A stretch of DNA of 64,000 bases, taken from an uncultured Carboxylicivirga sp. GTDB lineage: Bacteria; Bacteroidota; Bacteroidia; Bacteroidales; Marinilabiliaceae. The stretch is from positions 310,001 through 374,000 of the forward strand of contig NZ_OY771430.1 of the NCBI RefSeq assembly GCF_963674565.1. The letters run 5' to 3'. The notes beneath the pieces are model-generated. The model saw only the letters and a program-made list of their open reading frames with translations. It made no database searches and was not told where the DNA came from. The position numbers were made by a program, and so were the translations under genes. The first letter of the stretch is position 1. The number at the start of each line of letters is the position of its first letter. Positions 15,887-24,000 of this stretch are shown here, in pieces.

Positions 15887-16720
15887 TTACTCTTTAATCC
15901 AATTGGGTTTTCTTTTCTCAAAAAAGGCAGTAACGCCTTCCTGTCCTTCATCAGAAATTCTCGCAGAAGCAATCGTCTGACAACACAGATTAGCCAAATC
16001 ATCGGTGAACTCCCCGTTATCAACAATTCTATTCAGTAAGTGTTTTGTTGAGGCAATTGCTTCAGGACTGTTTTTAATGAACTGTTCAGCAATTTTTCTG
16101 ATTCGGTCTTCAGATTCTGAAGGGTTTATGATTTCGTTTATTAATCCTGTTTTTTTAGCCTTTTTTGCTTTAAAGGTTTCACCGCTAAGCATCAAGGCCT
16201 TACTATGATTGAAGCCAATTTTCTTTACAATGAATGGAGCTATTGTGCCCGGTACCAAACCAAGTTTGACCTCCGGAAAACCGAATAAACTATCTTTTTC
16301 GGCCAACGTATAGTCGGCACAGGCAATGAGTCCTGTGGCACCGCCGAATGCGAATTTTTGAACCCAGGCAATTATCGGTTTCGGAAAATAATATAAGGTT
16401 GAATAAAGCTTGTAAAACAACCTGGCATCCTCCATGTTTTCATTCATATTCTGCTGAATACCGGCCCGCATCCATACCAGATCAGCTCCTGAACAAAAAA
16501 CACCATTAGCTCCCTGTAGAACTACAACACGTTTACTTTCGTCTTCAGCTATGGCTTTTAAGTTTTCGATCAATTCATTTATCATGGATATGGAAAGAGC
16601 ATTCTTTTTAGTTGGATTGTTTAAGGTAATCCAGCTGATGCCATTATCCTGATCTATTTTTATGTTCTGATCTATTTTACATTCTGAATACTCCATATCC
16701 AACATTTTCTTTGTTTGCAT
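15887..16720 (-). CDS. Methylglutaconyl-CoA hydratase (LiuC-like crotonase)
   Basis: The 277-residue crotonase-fold enzyme should hydrate 3-methylglutaconyl-CoA to HMG-CoA. It has the oxyanion-hole pieces GVFCSGADLVWM and AFGGATGLIACAD, and FPEVKLGLVPGTIAPFIV with one catalytic Glu. The second Glu of classical enoyl-CoA hydratases (GGGCE) is Gly here, as I recall for LiuC proteins. The GADLxWM and ARLFYKLYSTL segments also fit LiuC. The start at 16720 overlaps the carboxylase beta gene by 44 bases; internal ATGs at 16705 and 16696 are alternatives. Position between the two carboxylase subunits supports the leucine-pathway role. Confidence 0.85.
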   Translation of the reverse strand: MQTKKMLDMEYSECKIDQNIKIDQDNGISWITLNNPTKKNALSISMINELIENLKAIAEDESKRVVVLQGANGVFCSGADLVWMRAGIQQNMNENMEDARLFYKLYSTLYYFPKPIIAWVQKFAFGGATGLIACADYTLAEKDSLFGFPEVKLGLVPGTIAPFIVKKIGFNHSKALMLSGETFKAKKAKKTGLINEIINPSESEDRIRKIAEQFIKNSPEAIASTKHLLNRIVDNGEFTDDLANLCCQTIASARISDEGQEGVTAFFEKRKPNWIKE

Positions 16721-18272
16721 TTGAAATAATTTGCAGCACCCGGGCTATCACTTCACGGGTGGAAACAGGATCAATAATGCCATCATCCCATAACCTGCTT
16801 GTACTATAGAAAGGCGAACCTTCTTCTTCGTATTTCTTTACAATCTGATCACGGATAGATTCCAGTTCTTCGGCATTTATATCCTTATTAAGAGCTTTTG
16901 CCTGATCTTTTTTTATGGTGATCAATACTTCTGAAGCCTGTTTGGCTCCCATAACCGAAATACGCGCGTTTGGCCACATAAATAAGAAACGGGGTTCATA
17001 AGCCCGTCCGGCCATAGCATAATTTCCGGCACCATACGATCCACCAATAATAATAGTGAAATATGGAACCTTTGAGTTAGCTAATGCATTCACCATTTTC
17101 GCACCATCCTTGGCAATTCCTTTGTGCTCATATTCTTTACCAACCATAAATCCTGTGATATTCTGTAAGAAAAGCATAGGTATGTTTCGAACGTTACACA
17201 ACTGTATAAAATGGGTTCCTTTCAAGGCTGATTCAGAGAACAGAATTCCATTATTAGCAAGTATTCCAACTTTTTGCCCCTGTATGTTGGCAAATCCTGT
17301 TACCAGAGTTGATCCATACTCTTTTTTAAACTCATGAAATTCACTGTTATCTGTTAATCTGGCAATAATTTCCCTGATGTCAGGAAAAGGTTTTCCATCG
17401 GCAGGTATTAAGCCATATAAATCGTCGATAGGATATTCAGGAGCCTGAAAGTTATATTCTTCTGTTACTTTATCAGGCAATGATTCAATTATGTTGCGGC
17501 AAATATGAATGGCATGCGTATCATTATCTGCCAAATGATCGGCAACACCCGATATATGTGTATGGACAAAGCCACCACCCAATTCTTCGGCACTTACTTC
17601 TTCGCCTGTAGCAGCCTTCACAAGAGGTGGACCTGCTAAAAAAATGGTGCCTTGTTCTTTCACAATAATGGTTTCATCACTCATAGCTGGAACATAGGCT
17701 CCACCGGCAGTACATGATCCCATTACAATTGATATTTGAGAAATGCCTTTGGCCGACATGCGAGATTGATTAAAAAAGATCCTGCCAAAGTCGTTTTTGT
17801 CGGCAAATACCTTAGCCTGTTCAGGTAAAAAGATTCCGCCACTATCGACCATGTAAATGCAAGGCAGGTGATTCTGTTCAGCGATTTCCTGGGCCCGTAA
17901 ATGTTTCTTAATGGTTTCAGCAATGTATGTGCCTCCTTTAACTGTTGCATCATTGGCAACAATCATTACATCTTTGCCATGAACCTTACCAATACCGGTT
18001 AAGATACCGGCTGATGGGAAAGCATCTTTATATTGACCATTTGCAGCTAAAGGAGATAGTTCAAGAAAAGGTGAATTTTTGTCTAACAATAATTCAATTC
18101 GCTGACGTGCCAGTAACTTACCTCTTTCGGTATGTTTTTTTATTGCTTTGGGGTCACCACCATTAATAACTGTATTAAGTTTGTTCCAATAATCTTCAAT
18201 GAGATATTGGTTCTTTTCCTGATTATATTGAAAGTCTTCGTTGTTCGTTATTTTGCTTTCTAACTGAAACAT
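16677..18272 (-). CDS. Methylcrotonyl-CoA carboxylase, carboxyltransferase beta subunit
   Basis: The 531-residue protein transfers CO2 from biotin to the acyl-CoA. It matches methylcrotonyl-CoA carboxylase beta closely across TIKKHLRAQEIAEQNHLPCI, YMVDSGGIFLPEQA, VMGSCTAGGAYVPAMSDE, IFLAGPPLVKAATGEEVSAE and ELGGGFVHTHISGVADH. These segments are more like the methylcrotonyl enzyme than the propionyl-CoA enzyme. It is the first gene of the nine-gene minus-strand run and is divergent from a TetR gene. Operator-like palindromes lie between the two, so the TetR protein may act on this gene as well. Confidence 0.92.
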   Translation of the reverse strand: MFQLESKITNNEDFQYNQEKNQYLIEDYWNKLNTVINGGDPKAIKKHTERGKLLARQRIELLLDKNSPFLELSPLAANGQYKDAFPSAGILTGIGKVHGKDVMIVANDATVKGGTYIAETIKKHLRAQEIAEQNHLPCIYMVDSGGIFLPEQAKVFADKNDFGRIFFNQSRMSAKGISQISIVMGSCTAGGAYVPAMSDETIIVKEQGTIFLAGPPLVKAATGEEVSAEELGGGFVHTHISGVADHLADNDTHAIHICRNIIESLPDKVTEEYNFQAPEYPIDDLYGLIPADGKPFPDIREIIARLTDNSEFHEFKKEYGSTLVTGFANIQGQKVGILANNGILFSESALKGTHFIQLCNVRNIPMLFLQNITGFMVGKEYEHKGIAKDGAKMVNALANSKVPYFTIIIGGSYGAGNYAMAGRAYEPRFLFMWPNARISVMGAKQASEVLITIKKDQAKALNKDINAEELESIRDQIVKKYEEEGSPFYSTSRLWDDGIIDPVSTREVIARVLQIISNANKENVGYGVFRM

Positions 18273-18366
18273 ATTGGTCCTGTTGAGTTATCAGTAATAA
18301 CCTTAAAGCTGACTAATTGTTCAGCTTTTTTGGTAATAAATTATACAAATAAAAGAAAACCAGATG

Positions 18367-18374
18367 CAAAAGTA
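18367..18374 (-). promoter_or_regulatory. Probable -7 box of the leucine/mevalonate operon
   Basis: On the minus strand this reads TACTTTTG, matching TAnnTTTG. No good TTTG box lies 19-20 bases upstream, so promoter strength or exact position is uncertain. Palindrome 18404-18419 would sit just upstream of the polymerase -33 region. Confidence 0.35.
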
Positions 18375-18403
18375 TGATAAGTATTTGAAATAATAAAATT
18401 GGG

Positions 18404-18419
18404 TTAACCATTTGGTTAA
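18404..18419. promoter_or_regulatory. Palindromic operator 1 (TTAACCA-N2-TGGTTAA)
   Basis: Two 7-bp arms with a TT centre. It covers the presumed -33 box of the tetR promoter and lies just upstream of the leucine-operon promoter. A second copy with centre AA lies at 18451-18466, 47 bases away centre to centre. Confidence 0.75.
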
Positions 18420-18442
18420 TCCAAATAGTTGATATAGTTTTG
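18411..18442 (+). promoter_or_regulatory. Promoter of the tetR-efflux operon
   Basis: TTTG at 18411-18414 (inside operator 1), a 20-base spacer, then TAGTTTTG at 18435-18442. The start codon at 18472 follows after operator 2, so a protein bound at both palindromes would block initiation. Confidence 0.6.
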
Positions 18443-18450
18443 AGCCGGAA

Positions 18451-18466
18451 TTAACCAAATGGTTAA
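18451..18466. promoter_or_regulatory. Palindromic operator 2 (TTAACCA-N2-TGGTTAA)
   Basis: A perfect 16-base palindrome placed between the -7 box and the start codon of the TetR gene, 5 bases before the ATG. It is the exact reverse complement of operator 1. Confidence 0.8.
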
Positions 18467-18471
18467 ACTAG

Positions 18472-19098
18472 ATGGATGATTTAAAAAATAAACAATCAGG
18501 AAATGTAAGTGAGCAGGTTATTTTAAATGCTGCTCGTGATGTTTTTATGGAAAAAGGAATGGACGGTGCGCGAATGCAGGAGATAGCCGACAAGGCAGGT
18601 ATCAATAAAGCGATGTTGCATTATTATTTCCGTTCTAAAGAAAAGTTATTCGACAAAGTATTTGTTGAAGCTTTTAAAGAGTTCTGGCCTCAGGTGCAAG
18701 ATGCGTTAAAAATTGAATCGCCACATAAGGCTTTGGAATCAATTGTACAGGCTTATATCGAAACATTTATGGAGAAGCCGTATTTGCCAAATTTTATATT
18801 GGGTGAATTGCACCGTACTCCTGAAAAATTCGGCTTACTTATGAATGAGGTCGGAATTCAGCCAAAGGTAATTGTGGATTTTCTTCAACAACAAATGGAA
18901 ATGGGATATCTTAAGAAGACAAATCCGATGGAGATGATGATTAATATTATTTCTATGTGTGTGTTTCCATTTGCCGCTCGTCCTCTAATGATTCAGTTGT
19001 TAATGAAGAATGATGAAGAGAAATGGTATCAGTTTATGAAGGGACGAAAAGAATCAATCATGAATATTATCAAAGAGTGTTATTTTATCAAACAATAA
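18472..19098 (+). CDS. TetR/AcrR-family transcriptional regulator
   Basis: The protein has 208 residues. The N-terminal helix-turn-helix reads GMDGARMQEIADKAGINKAMLHYYFRSKEKLF split over residues 29-60, the standard TetR pattern. The C-terminal ligand domain is helical and not specific enough to predict a ligand. It is the first gene of a drug-efflux type operon (TolC gene starts 4 bases later), like CecR in front of ybhGFSR in E. coli. The two palindromes in its own leader indicate autorepression. It may also regulate the divergent leucine/mevalonate genes. Confidence 0.93.
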   Translation: MDDLKNKQSGNVSEQVILNAARDVFMEKGMDGARMQEIADKAGINKAMLHYYFRSKEKLFDKVFVEAFKEFWPQVQDALKIESPHKALESIVQAYIETFMEKPYLPNFILGELHRTPEKFGLLMNEVGIQPKVIVDFLQQQMEMGYLKKTNPMEMMINIISMCVFPFAARPLMIQLLMKNDEEKWYQFMKGRKESIMNIIKECYFIKQ

Positions 19099-19102
19099 TT
19101 AT

Positions 19103-20350
19103 ATGAGAGTTTTACTTTTTATTGCCATTATATTTTCCATTTTCAAGGTAAATGCGCAGACTCTAACTCTTGAAGAGTGCCTGCAATTAAGCAGGGAGAA
19201 TTATCCTCTTATTTCGGATTTTGATAATCTGGATCAACAGCTTTCTTTAAGGTTAAAGTCGTTGAATGCGAATTACTATCCTAAACTGGATGCTTCTGTT
19301 CAGTATACATGGCAAAATGATGTACCTGGTATTGATGCGGCAATGACAGGCTTTAATGTTCCTAAGGCTCCTAAGGAGCAATACAAGGCTTTTGTGGATA
19401 TACAGCAATCGATTTATGATGGAGGCATGACAAAAGCAGCCAAACAAATGGAATCGAGTAAGAAAGTTGCCGAGAAACTGAATGTGGAAGTTCAATTGTA
19501 TTCCATCAGGAACAAGGTAATTGATAGCTATTATTTATTACTGACTTTAAAAGAGCAGCTTAAACAATTAGCTTATAACGAAGAAATATTAAAACAAAGA
19601 CTGGCAGAGATGAAAGTGGCTGTTGAAAACGGAGCTCTCTTGCAAAGTGAAGCTGATCTGTTTGAAGTTGAATTGCTTAAGGTGGAACAGGATAAATATG
19701 CCTTGATGGAAGGTCAGAAGGCTGCCCTTGAGATTTTAACAGAATTGACAGGTGCAAATCTTTCAATGGATCAGGAACTACTTATGCCAGTATCACTTGA
19801 CAATCAATTAAGACCTGAGTACAAACTTTTTGAAGCTCAACAACAGCAATTGGGAGACTACCAATATTTGAAGGGTCGTCAACGTATCCCAGTTTTAGCA
19901 GGATTTGGTCAGGTTGGCTATGGAAATCCGGGCTATAATATGCTGAAGGACGAAATGGCTACTTTTTATATGGTGGGAGTAAGGTTGAAATGGAACATCT
20001 GGGATTGGAAATCTACTTCCAACGAAAAACAGATAATTCAATTACAATCAGAAAGTGTTCAGACGCAACAAGTAACATTTACAAAGAATCTTTCTTTAGC
20101 TGAAAAAGAAGTGGAATCGCGTATTCGAAAACTGGATAGGATTATAGAAAAAGATGATGCAATCATAGCGCTTCGCGAGAAGATTACCCAAGCACGTCAA
20201 TCGCAAATGAATAATGGAACAGTTACAGCTGCCGATTATATCAAAGAGTTTAATGCCGAAAGCATGTCGCGCTTGGCCAAAGAAATTCATATGATTGAAA
20301 AAAGTAAAGCTGAAATTGAATTACAAGAGTTAGGTAAAAAACAGAATTAA
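19103..20350 (+). CDS. TolC-family outer-membrane efflux protein
   Basis: The protein has 415 residues with signal peptide (cleaved near KVNAQ, residue 18) and the TolC-like start LTLEECLQLSRENYP. Long heptad-rich helices (about 110-215 and 310-410) with paired repeats fit a TolC barrel/alpha-tunnel protomer, and each half contains the usual Gln/Ala-rich coiled coil. It forms the outer-membrane exit of the ABC efflux system encoded downstream. Co-occurrence in the operon is common in Bacteroidota, whereas E. coli uses a remote tolC. Confidence 0.9.
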   Translation: MRVLLFIAIIFSIFKVNAQTLTLEECLQLSRENYPLISDFDNLDQQLSLRLKSLNANYYPKLDASVQYTWQNDVPGIDAAMTGFNVPKAPKEQYKAFVDIQQSIYDGGMTKAAKQMESSKKVAEKLNVEVQLYSIRNKVIDSYYLLLTLKEQLKQLAYNEEILKQRLAEMKVAVENGALLQSEADLFEVELLKVEQDKYALMEGQKAALEILTELTGANLSMDQELLMPVSLDNQLRPEYKLFEAQQQQLGDYQYLKGRQRIPVLAGFGQVGYGNPGYNMLKDEMATFYMVGVRLKWNIWDWKSTSNEKQIIQLQSESVQTQQVTFTKNLSLAEKEVESRIRKLDRIIEKDDAIIALREKITQARQSQMNNGTVTAADYIKEFNAESMSRLAKEIHMIEKSKAEIELQELGKKQN

Positions 20351-20368
20351 CATTTAGGGCCAAATAAT

Positions 20369-21250
20369 ATGAAAATAAAAAATGCATTGATATTAGCTGT
20401 TACATTGATTGTTGCAGCTTGTAATAATGGTGAAGACGGATCAGATGCTTATGGAAATTTCGAAGCAACAGATAAATTGATAAGTTCAGAGGTTAGTGGT
20501 CGTGTTATTCAGTTGGCTGTTGAAGAAGGCCAGGAATTGAAGGAAGGCGATTTGATTGCCCTTATTGATACCACTCAATTGGTAATTAAGAGAAATCAGT
20601 TGATTGCATCGCGCAAAGCATCTCAAAGTAAAACAGCCCAGGTTAAAGCTTCGATTGAGGTTTTAAAAGCACAAAAGGGTGTATTAATGAAAGATGTAAC
20701 ACGTGTTTATAATATGTATCGAGAGAAGGCAGCGACATCGAAGCAGGTTGATGATTTACAGGGCCAGGTACATGTGATGGAAAAACAGCTGGAAGGTTAT
20801 TATACCCAGATAGAAAGTATCAAAGCTGAATTAGGTGTAATTGATGCTCAGCTTGCTGAAATAGAGGATCAGTTGCATCGCTGTAACTTAATGATGCCAT
20901 CAGAAGGTACTGTTCTGCAAAAGTTTGTTGAGCAGGGTGAAATGGCTGTAATGGGTAAACCTGTGGTAAAGGTGGCAGATTTGAATACCATGTTCTTACG
21001 TGCATTTGTAACTGGTAGTCAATTGCCTGAAATTAAAATTGGTCAGAAGGTGGAAGTGCGATTCGACAAAACCGAAGATACCAATCAAACCATTGATGGT
21101 ACTATTTCCTGGATTTCATCGTCAGCGGAGTTTACTCCAAAGATAGTGCAGACAAAGGAAGAACGTGTTGATTTGGTTTATGCAGTTAAGATAGCTATTG
21201 AAAATGATGGCAGAGTTAAGATTGGAATGCCTGGTGAAGTCAAATTCTGA
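20369..21250 (+). CDS. Periplasmic adaptor (HlyD/YbhG-like) lipoprotein
   Basis: The protein has 293 residues. A lipoprotein leader ends at Cys18 (TLIVAAC). A lipoyl half follows (LISSEVSGRVIQLAVEEGQELKEGDLIALID), then a coiled-coil hairpin (about 75-175) and a second lipoyl half with beta barrel (MPSEGTVLQKFVEQGEMAVMGKPVVKVADL). The order matches membrane-fusion proteins such as YbhG. It bridges the TolC protein and the ABC-2 membrane subunits. It lies 18 bases after the TolC gene and 2 bases before the first ATPase gene. Confidence 0.9.
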   Translation: MKIKNALILAVTLIVAACNNGEDGSDAYGNFEATDKLISSEVSGRVIQLAVEEGQELKEGDLIALIDTTQLVIKRNQLIASRKASQSKTAQVKASIEVLKAQKGVLMKDVTRVYNMYREKAATSKQVDDLQGQVHVMEKQLEGYYTQIESIKAELGVIDAQLAEIEDQLHRCNLMMPSEGTVLQKFVEQGEMAVMGKPVVKVADLNTMFLRAFVTGSQLPEIKIGQKVEVRFDKTEDTNQTIDGTISWISSSAEFTPKIVQTKEERVDLVYAVKIAIENDGRVKIGMPGEVKF

Positions 21251-21252
21251 TT

Positions 21253-22161
21253 ATGATTGAATTCAAAAACATACATAAGTCTTTCGAAGATGTACATGCT
21301 GTCGATGATGTTTCGTTGAATATTGAAGAAGGGGAGTTGTTTGGTTTTATCGGTCCTGACGGATCTGGCAAAACTACTTTGTTTCGCATGCTCAATTCGC
21401 TTCTTATACCCAATGAGGGGCAGATAAGTTTGTTTGGGTTGGATCCTGTTAAGGAGTACAAAAAAGTTCGTCAGATCATTGGATACATGCCCGGTAAGTT
21501 TTCGTTGTATTACGATTTATCCATTGAAGAGAACCTGCAATTTTTTGCAACTGTTTTCGGTACAACTATCGAAGAGAATTATCATTTGATTGAAGATATT
21601 TACAAACAGATTGAACCGTTTAAGAAACGACCTGCCGGAAAACTGTCTGGAGGGATGAAGCAAAAATTAGCATTGTCGTGTGCTTTGATTCATAAACCTC
21701 GTCTTTTGTTGCTTGATGAGCCTACTACAGGTGTTGATGCTGTGTCGCGACGGGAGTTCTGGGAAATGTTGCAAAAGCTGAAAGAGAAAGGTATAACCAT
21801 TGTTGTCTCCACTCCATATATGGACGAAGCGGGTTTGTGCGATCGTGTTGCTTTGATGCAAAACGGGAAGATTCATGCCGTGGCACCACCCTCTGAAATT
21901 GTTGCTCAGTTTTCAGATCCGTTGTATTCAATCAAAGTAGAAAACAATTACAAGTCACTTCAGGCACTTCGGCAATGGGAGCACTGCGAAAATGTTTATC
22001 CTTTTGGCGAAACACTTCATTATCTCGATAAGAGAAATCATGTTGATGTAAAAGACATTGAAGCGTATTTATCATCACAACAATTGGGTTTTAATCATGT
22101 GGAATTGATACAGCCTGATATTGAAGATTGTTTTATTGCATTAACGCATAAGGTTGGTTGA
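21253..22161 (+). CDS. ABC transporter ATPase, YbhF N-half-like
   Basis: The 302-residue cytosolic ATPase has Walker A GPDGSGKTT with the Asp also found in the first half of E. coli YbhF. It also has the signature KLSGGMKQKLALSCAL, Walker B LLLLDEPTTGVD and the switch region VVSTPYMDEA, in which the usual H-loop His is absent (the residue is Pro-Tyr context). An extra C-terminal domain of about 70 residues follows. E. coli YbhF carries two ATPase halves in one chain; here they are two adjacent genes. Confidence 0.9.
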   Translation: MIEFKNIHKSFEDVHAVDDVSLNIEEGELFGFIGPDGSGKTTLFRMLNSLLIPNEGQISLFGLDPVKEYKKVRQIIGYMPGKFSLYYDLSIEENLQFFATVFGTTIEENYHLIEDIYKQIEPFKKRPAGKLSGGMKQKLALSCALIHKPRLLLLDEPTTGVDAVSRREFWEMLQKLKEKGITIVVSTPYMDEAGLCDRVALMQNGKIHAVAPPSEIVAQFSDPLYSIKVENNYKSLQALRQWEHCENVYPFGETLHYLDKRNHVDVKDIEAYLSSQQLGFNHVELIQPDIEDCFIALTHKVG

Positions 22162-22162
22162 T

Positions 22163-22888
22163 ATGGAGAAGAAAAAGGTAATTACAGTTGAAAACCTGGT
22201 AAAGAAATTCGGGAATTTCACAGCCAATGATAACCTTAATTTCCATGTAGATCAAGGAGAAATTTTTGGTTTCCTTGGAGCTAATGGGGCCGGTAAAACC
22301 ACTGCCATGCGTATTCTTTGTGGGTTGTCTGCCCCAACATCTGGTAAAGTTGATGTGGCAGGTTTTGATGTTTCACATCAGTCTGAAGAAGTTAAGAAGC
22401 GAATTGGGTATATGAGTCAGAAATTCTCATTGTTTGAGGATTTAAGTGTGTGGGAGAATATGCGCTTTTTTGCTACTGTGTACGGGCTTTCATCAAAAGT
22501 TTTTAAGGAAAGGGGTGAGCAACTACTGCATAAGTTGAATTTGTTTGAAGACAGAAAACGACTGGTTTCGACACTTTCATTAGGATGGAAACAAAAGCTG
22601 GCTTTTAGTGTGGCTATTCTTCATCAGCCATCAATTGTTTTTCTGGATGAACCAACAGGAGGTGTAGACCCTATCACACGGCGTCAGTTCTGGGAGATGA
22701 TTTACGAAGCCGCTGATAATGGAATCACTGTTTTCGTCACTACTCATTACATGGATGAAGCCGAGTATTGCAATCGTGTTACCATAATGGTGGATGGAAG
22801 AATTGATGCACTGGGTACACCCGCAGAATTAAAAAAGCAGTTTAATGCTGCCAGTATGAATGATGTTTTCCTGGCTTTGGCCCGATAA
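22163..22888 (+). CDS. ABC transporter ATPase, YbhF C-half-like
   Basis: I chose the ATG at 22163 (MEKKKVITVENLVKKFG), one base after the previous stop; a TTG nine bases upstream also opens the frame. The 241-residue protein has Walker A GANGAGKTT, Walker B IVFLDEPTGGVD and H-loop VFVTTHYMDEAEYC. The ABC signature is the divergent LSLGWKQKLAF, which resembles the PLGFKQRLA form in the second half of YbhF. With the previous protein it should form an asymmetric ATPase pair. Confidence 0.9.
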   Translation: MEKKKVITVENLVKKFGNFTANDNLNFHVDQGEIFGFLGANGAGKTTAMRILCGLSAPTSGKVDVAGFDVSHQSEEVKKRIGYMSQKFSLFEDLSVWENMRFFATVYGLSSKVFKERGEQLLHKLNLFEDRKRLVSTLSLGWKQKLAFSVAILHQPSIVFLDEPTGGVDPITRRQFWEMIYEAADNGITVFVTTHYMDEAEYCNRVTIMVDGRIDALGTPAELKKQFNAASMNDVFLALAR

Positions 22889-22901
22889 AATAATGTGATC
22901 T

Positions 22902-23996
22902 ATGAATCGATTTATAGCATTTGTTAAGAAAGAGTTTCTGCATATTTTCCGCGATTATCGCACAATGCTGATTTTATTTATCATGCCGATAGTCCAGATT
23001 CTGATCTTTGGTTTTGCTATTACTACCGAAATCAAAGATGCATCCATTGCAATATTGGATAAATCGAAGGATGAGGTTACGCGCGAACTGACTCAAAAAA
23101 TGTTATCATCAGGTTATTTTAAGAATGATGCTTATCTGACCGATGAGTCTCAGATTGAACCTGCATTTAACGATCAGCGAGTGAAAATGGTAGTTGTGTT
23201 TGAGCCTGAGTTTAGCCAGAATCTTCAAAAAACAGGAACAGCTCATGTACAACTGGTTTGCGATGCTTCCGATCCGAATTCAGCCAGAATGCTTTCACAA
23301 TTCGCCGATGGTATTTTTACTTCCTACACCACCAGCTCGGGTGTTCCGATGGGAATTCAACCTGAAGTACGCATGTTCTATAACGAAGCTTTAGAAGGTG
23401 TTTATATGTCTATCCCCGGTATTATGGCTATGATTCTGATGTTGGTATCTGCCATGATGACGAGCATTTCTATTACCCGCGAAAAAGAATTTGGCTCAAT
23501 GGAGGTCTTATTGATTTCACCGCTTAAGCCATTGCAGATTATACTGGGAAAAGTAACTCCTTATGTGCTAATGGCACTGATCAATGCTGTTTCAATCCTT
23601 GCTTTGGGATACTGGGTATTTGGTGTTCCTGTGAAGGGGAGTATTGTATTACTGTTAATAGAGTGTTTGTTGTTTACCATACTGGCTTTGTCTCTGGGGA
23701 TATTGATTTCGACGGTGGCCAAAAATCAGATGGTTGCTATGTTTATGAGTATGTTCGCTCTTATGCTGCCAGTCATTCTTTTGTCAGGATTCATTTTTCC
23801 TGTTGAAAATATGCCATTACCCTTGCGGATACTTAGTAATATTATTCCTCCCAAATGGTTTATAATCATAGTGAAAACCATTATGCTGAAAGGAGGAGGC
23901 TTGTTTTATGTCTGGAAGGAAACACTCATCCTCATTGGTTTTGTTGTGTTATTTGTGACATTAAGTGTGAAGAAATTTAAAATCAGATTACAGTAG
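22902..23996 (+). CDS. ABC-2 type permease, YbhS/R-like
   Basis: The 364-residue inner-membrane protein begins RFIAFVKKEFLHIFRDYRTMLILFIMPIVQILIFG, the typical ABC-2 first helix. A large periplasmic domain (50-175) is followed by five helices (about 175-360), with the family segment TREKEFGSMEVLLISPLKPLQIILGK on the cytosolic coupling helix. It pairs with the next gene as the heterodimeric membrane part of the exporter. Confidence 0.9.
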   Translation: MNRFIAFVKKEFLHIFRDYRTMLILFIMPIVQILIFGFAITTEIKDASIAILDKSKDEVTRELTQKMLSSGYFKNDAYLTDESQIEPAFNDQRVKMVVVFEPEFSQNLQKTGTAHVQLVCDASDPNSARMLSQFADGIFTSYTTSSGVPMGIQPEVRMFYNEALEGVYMSIPGIMAMILMLVSAMMTSISITREKEFGSMEVLLISPLKPLQIILGKVTPYVLMALINAVSILALGYWVFGVPVKGSIVLLLIECLLFTILALSLGILISTVAKNQMVAMFMSMFALMLPVILLSGFIFPVENMPLPLRILSNIIPPKWFIIIVKTIMLKGGGLFYVWKETLILIGFVVLFVTLSVKKFKIRLQ

Positions 23997-24000
23997 AACA

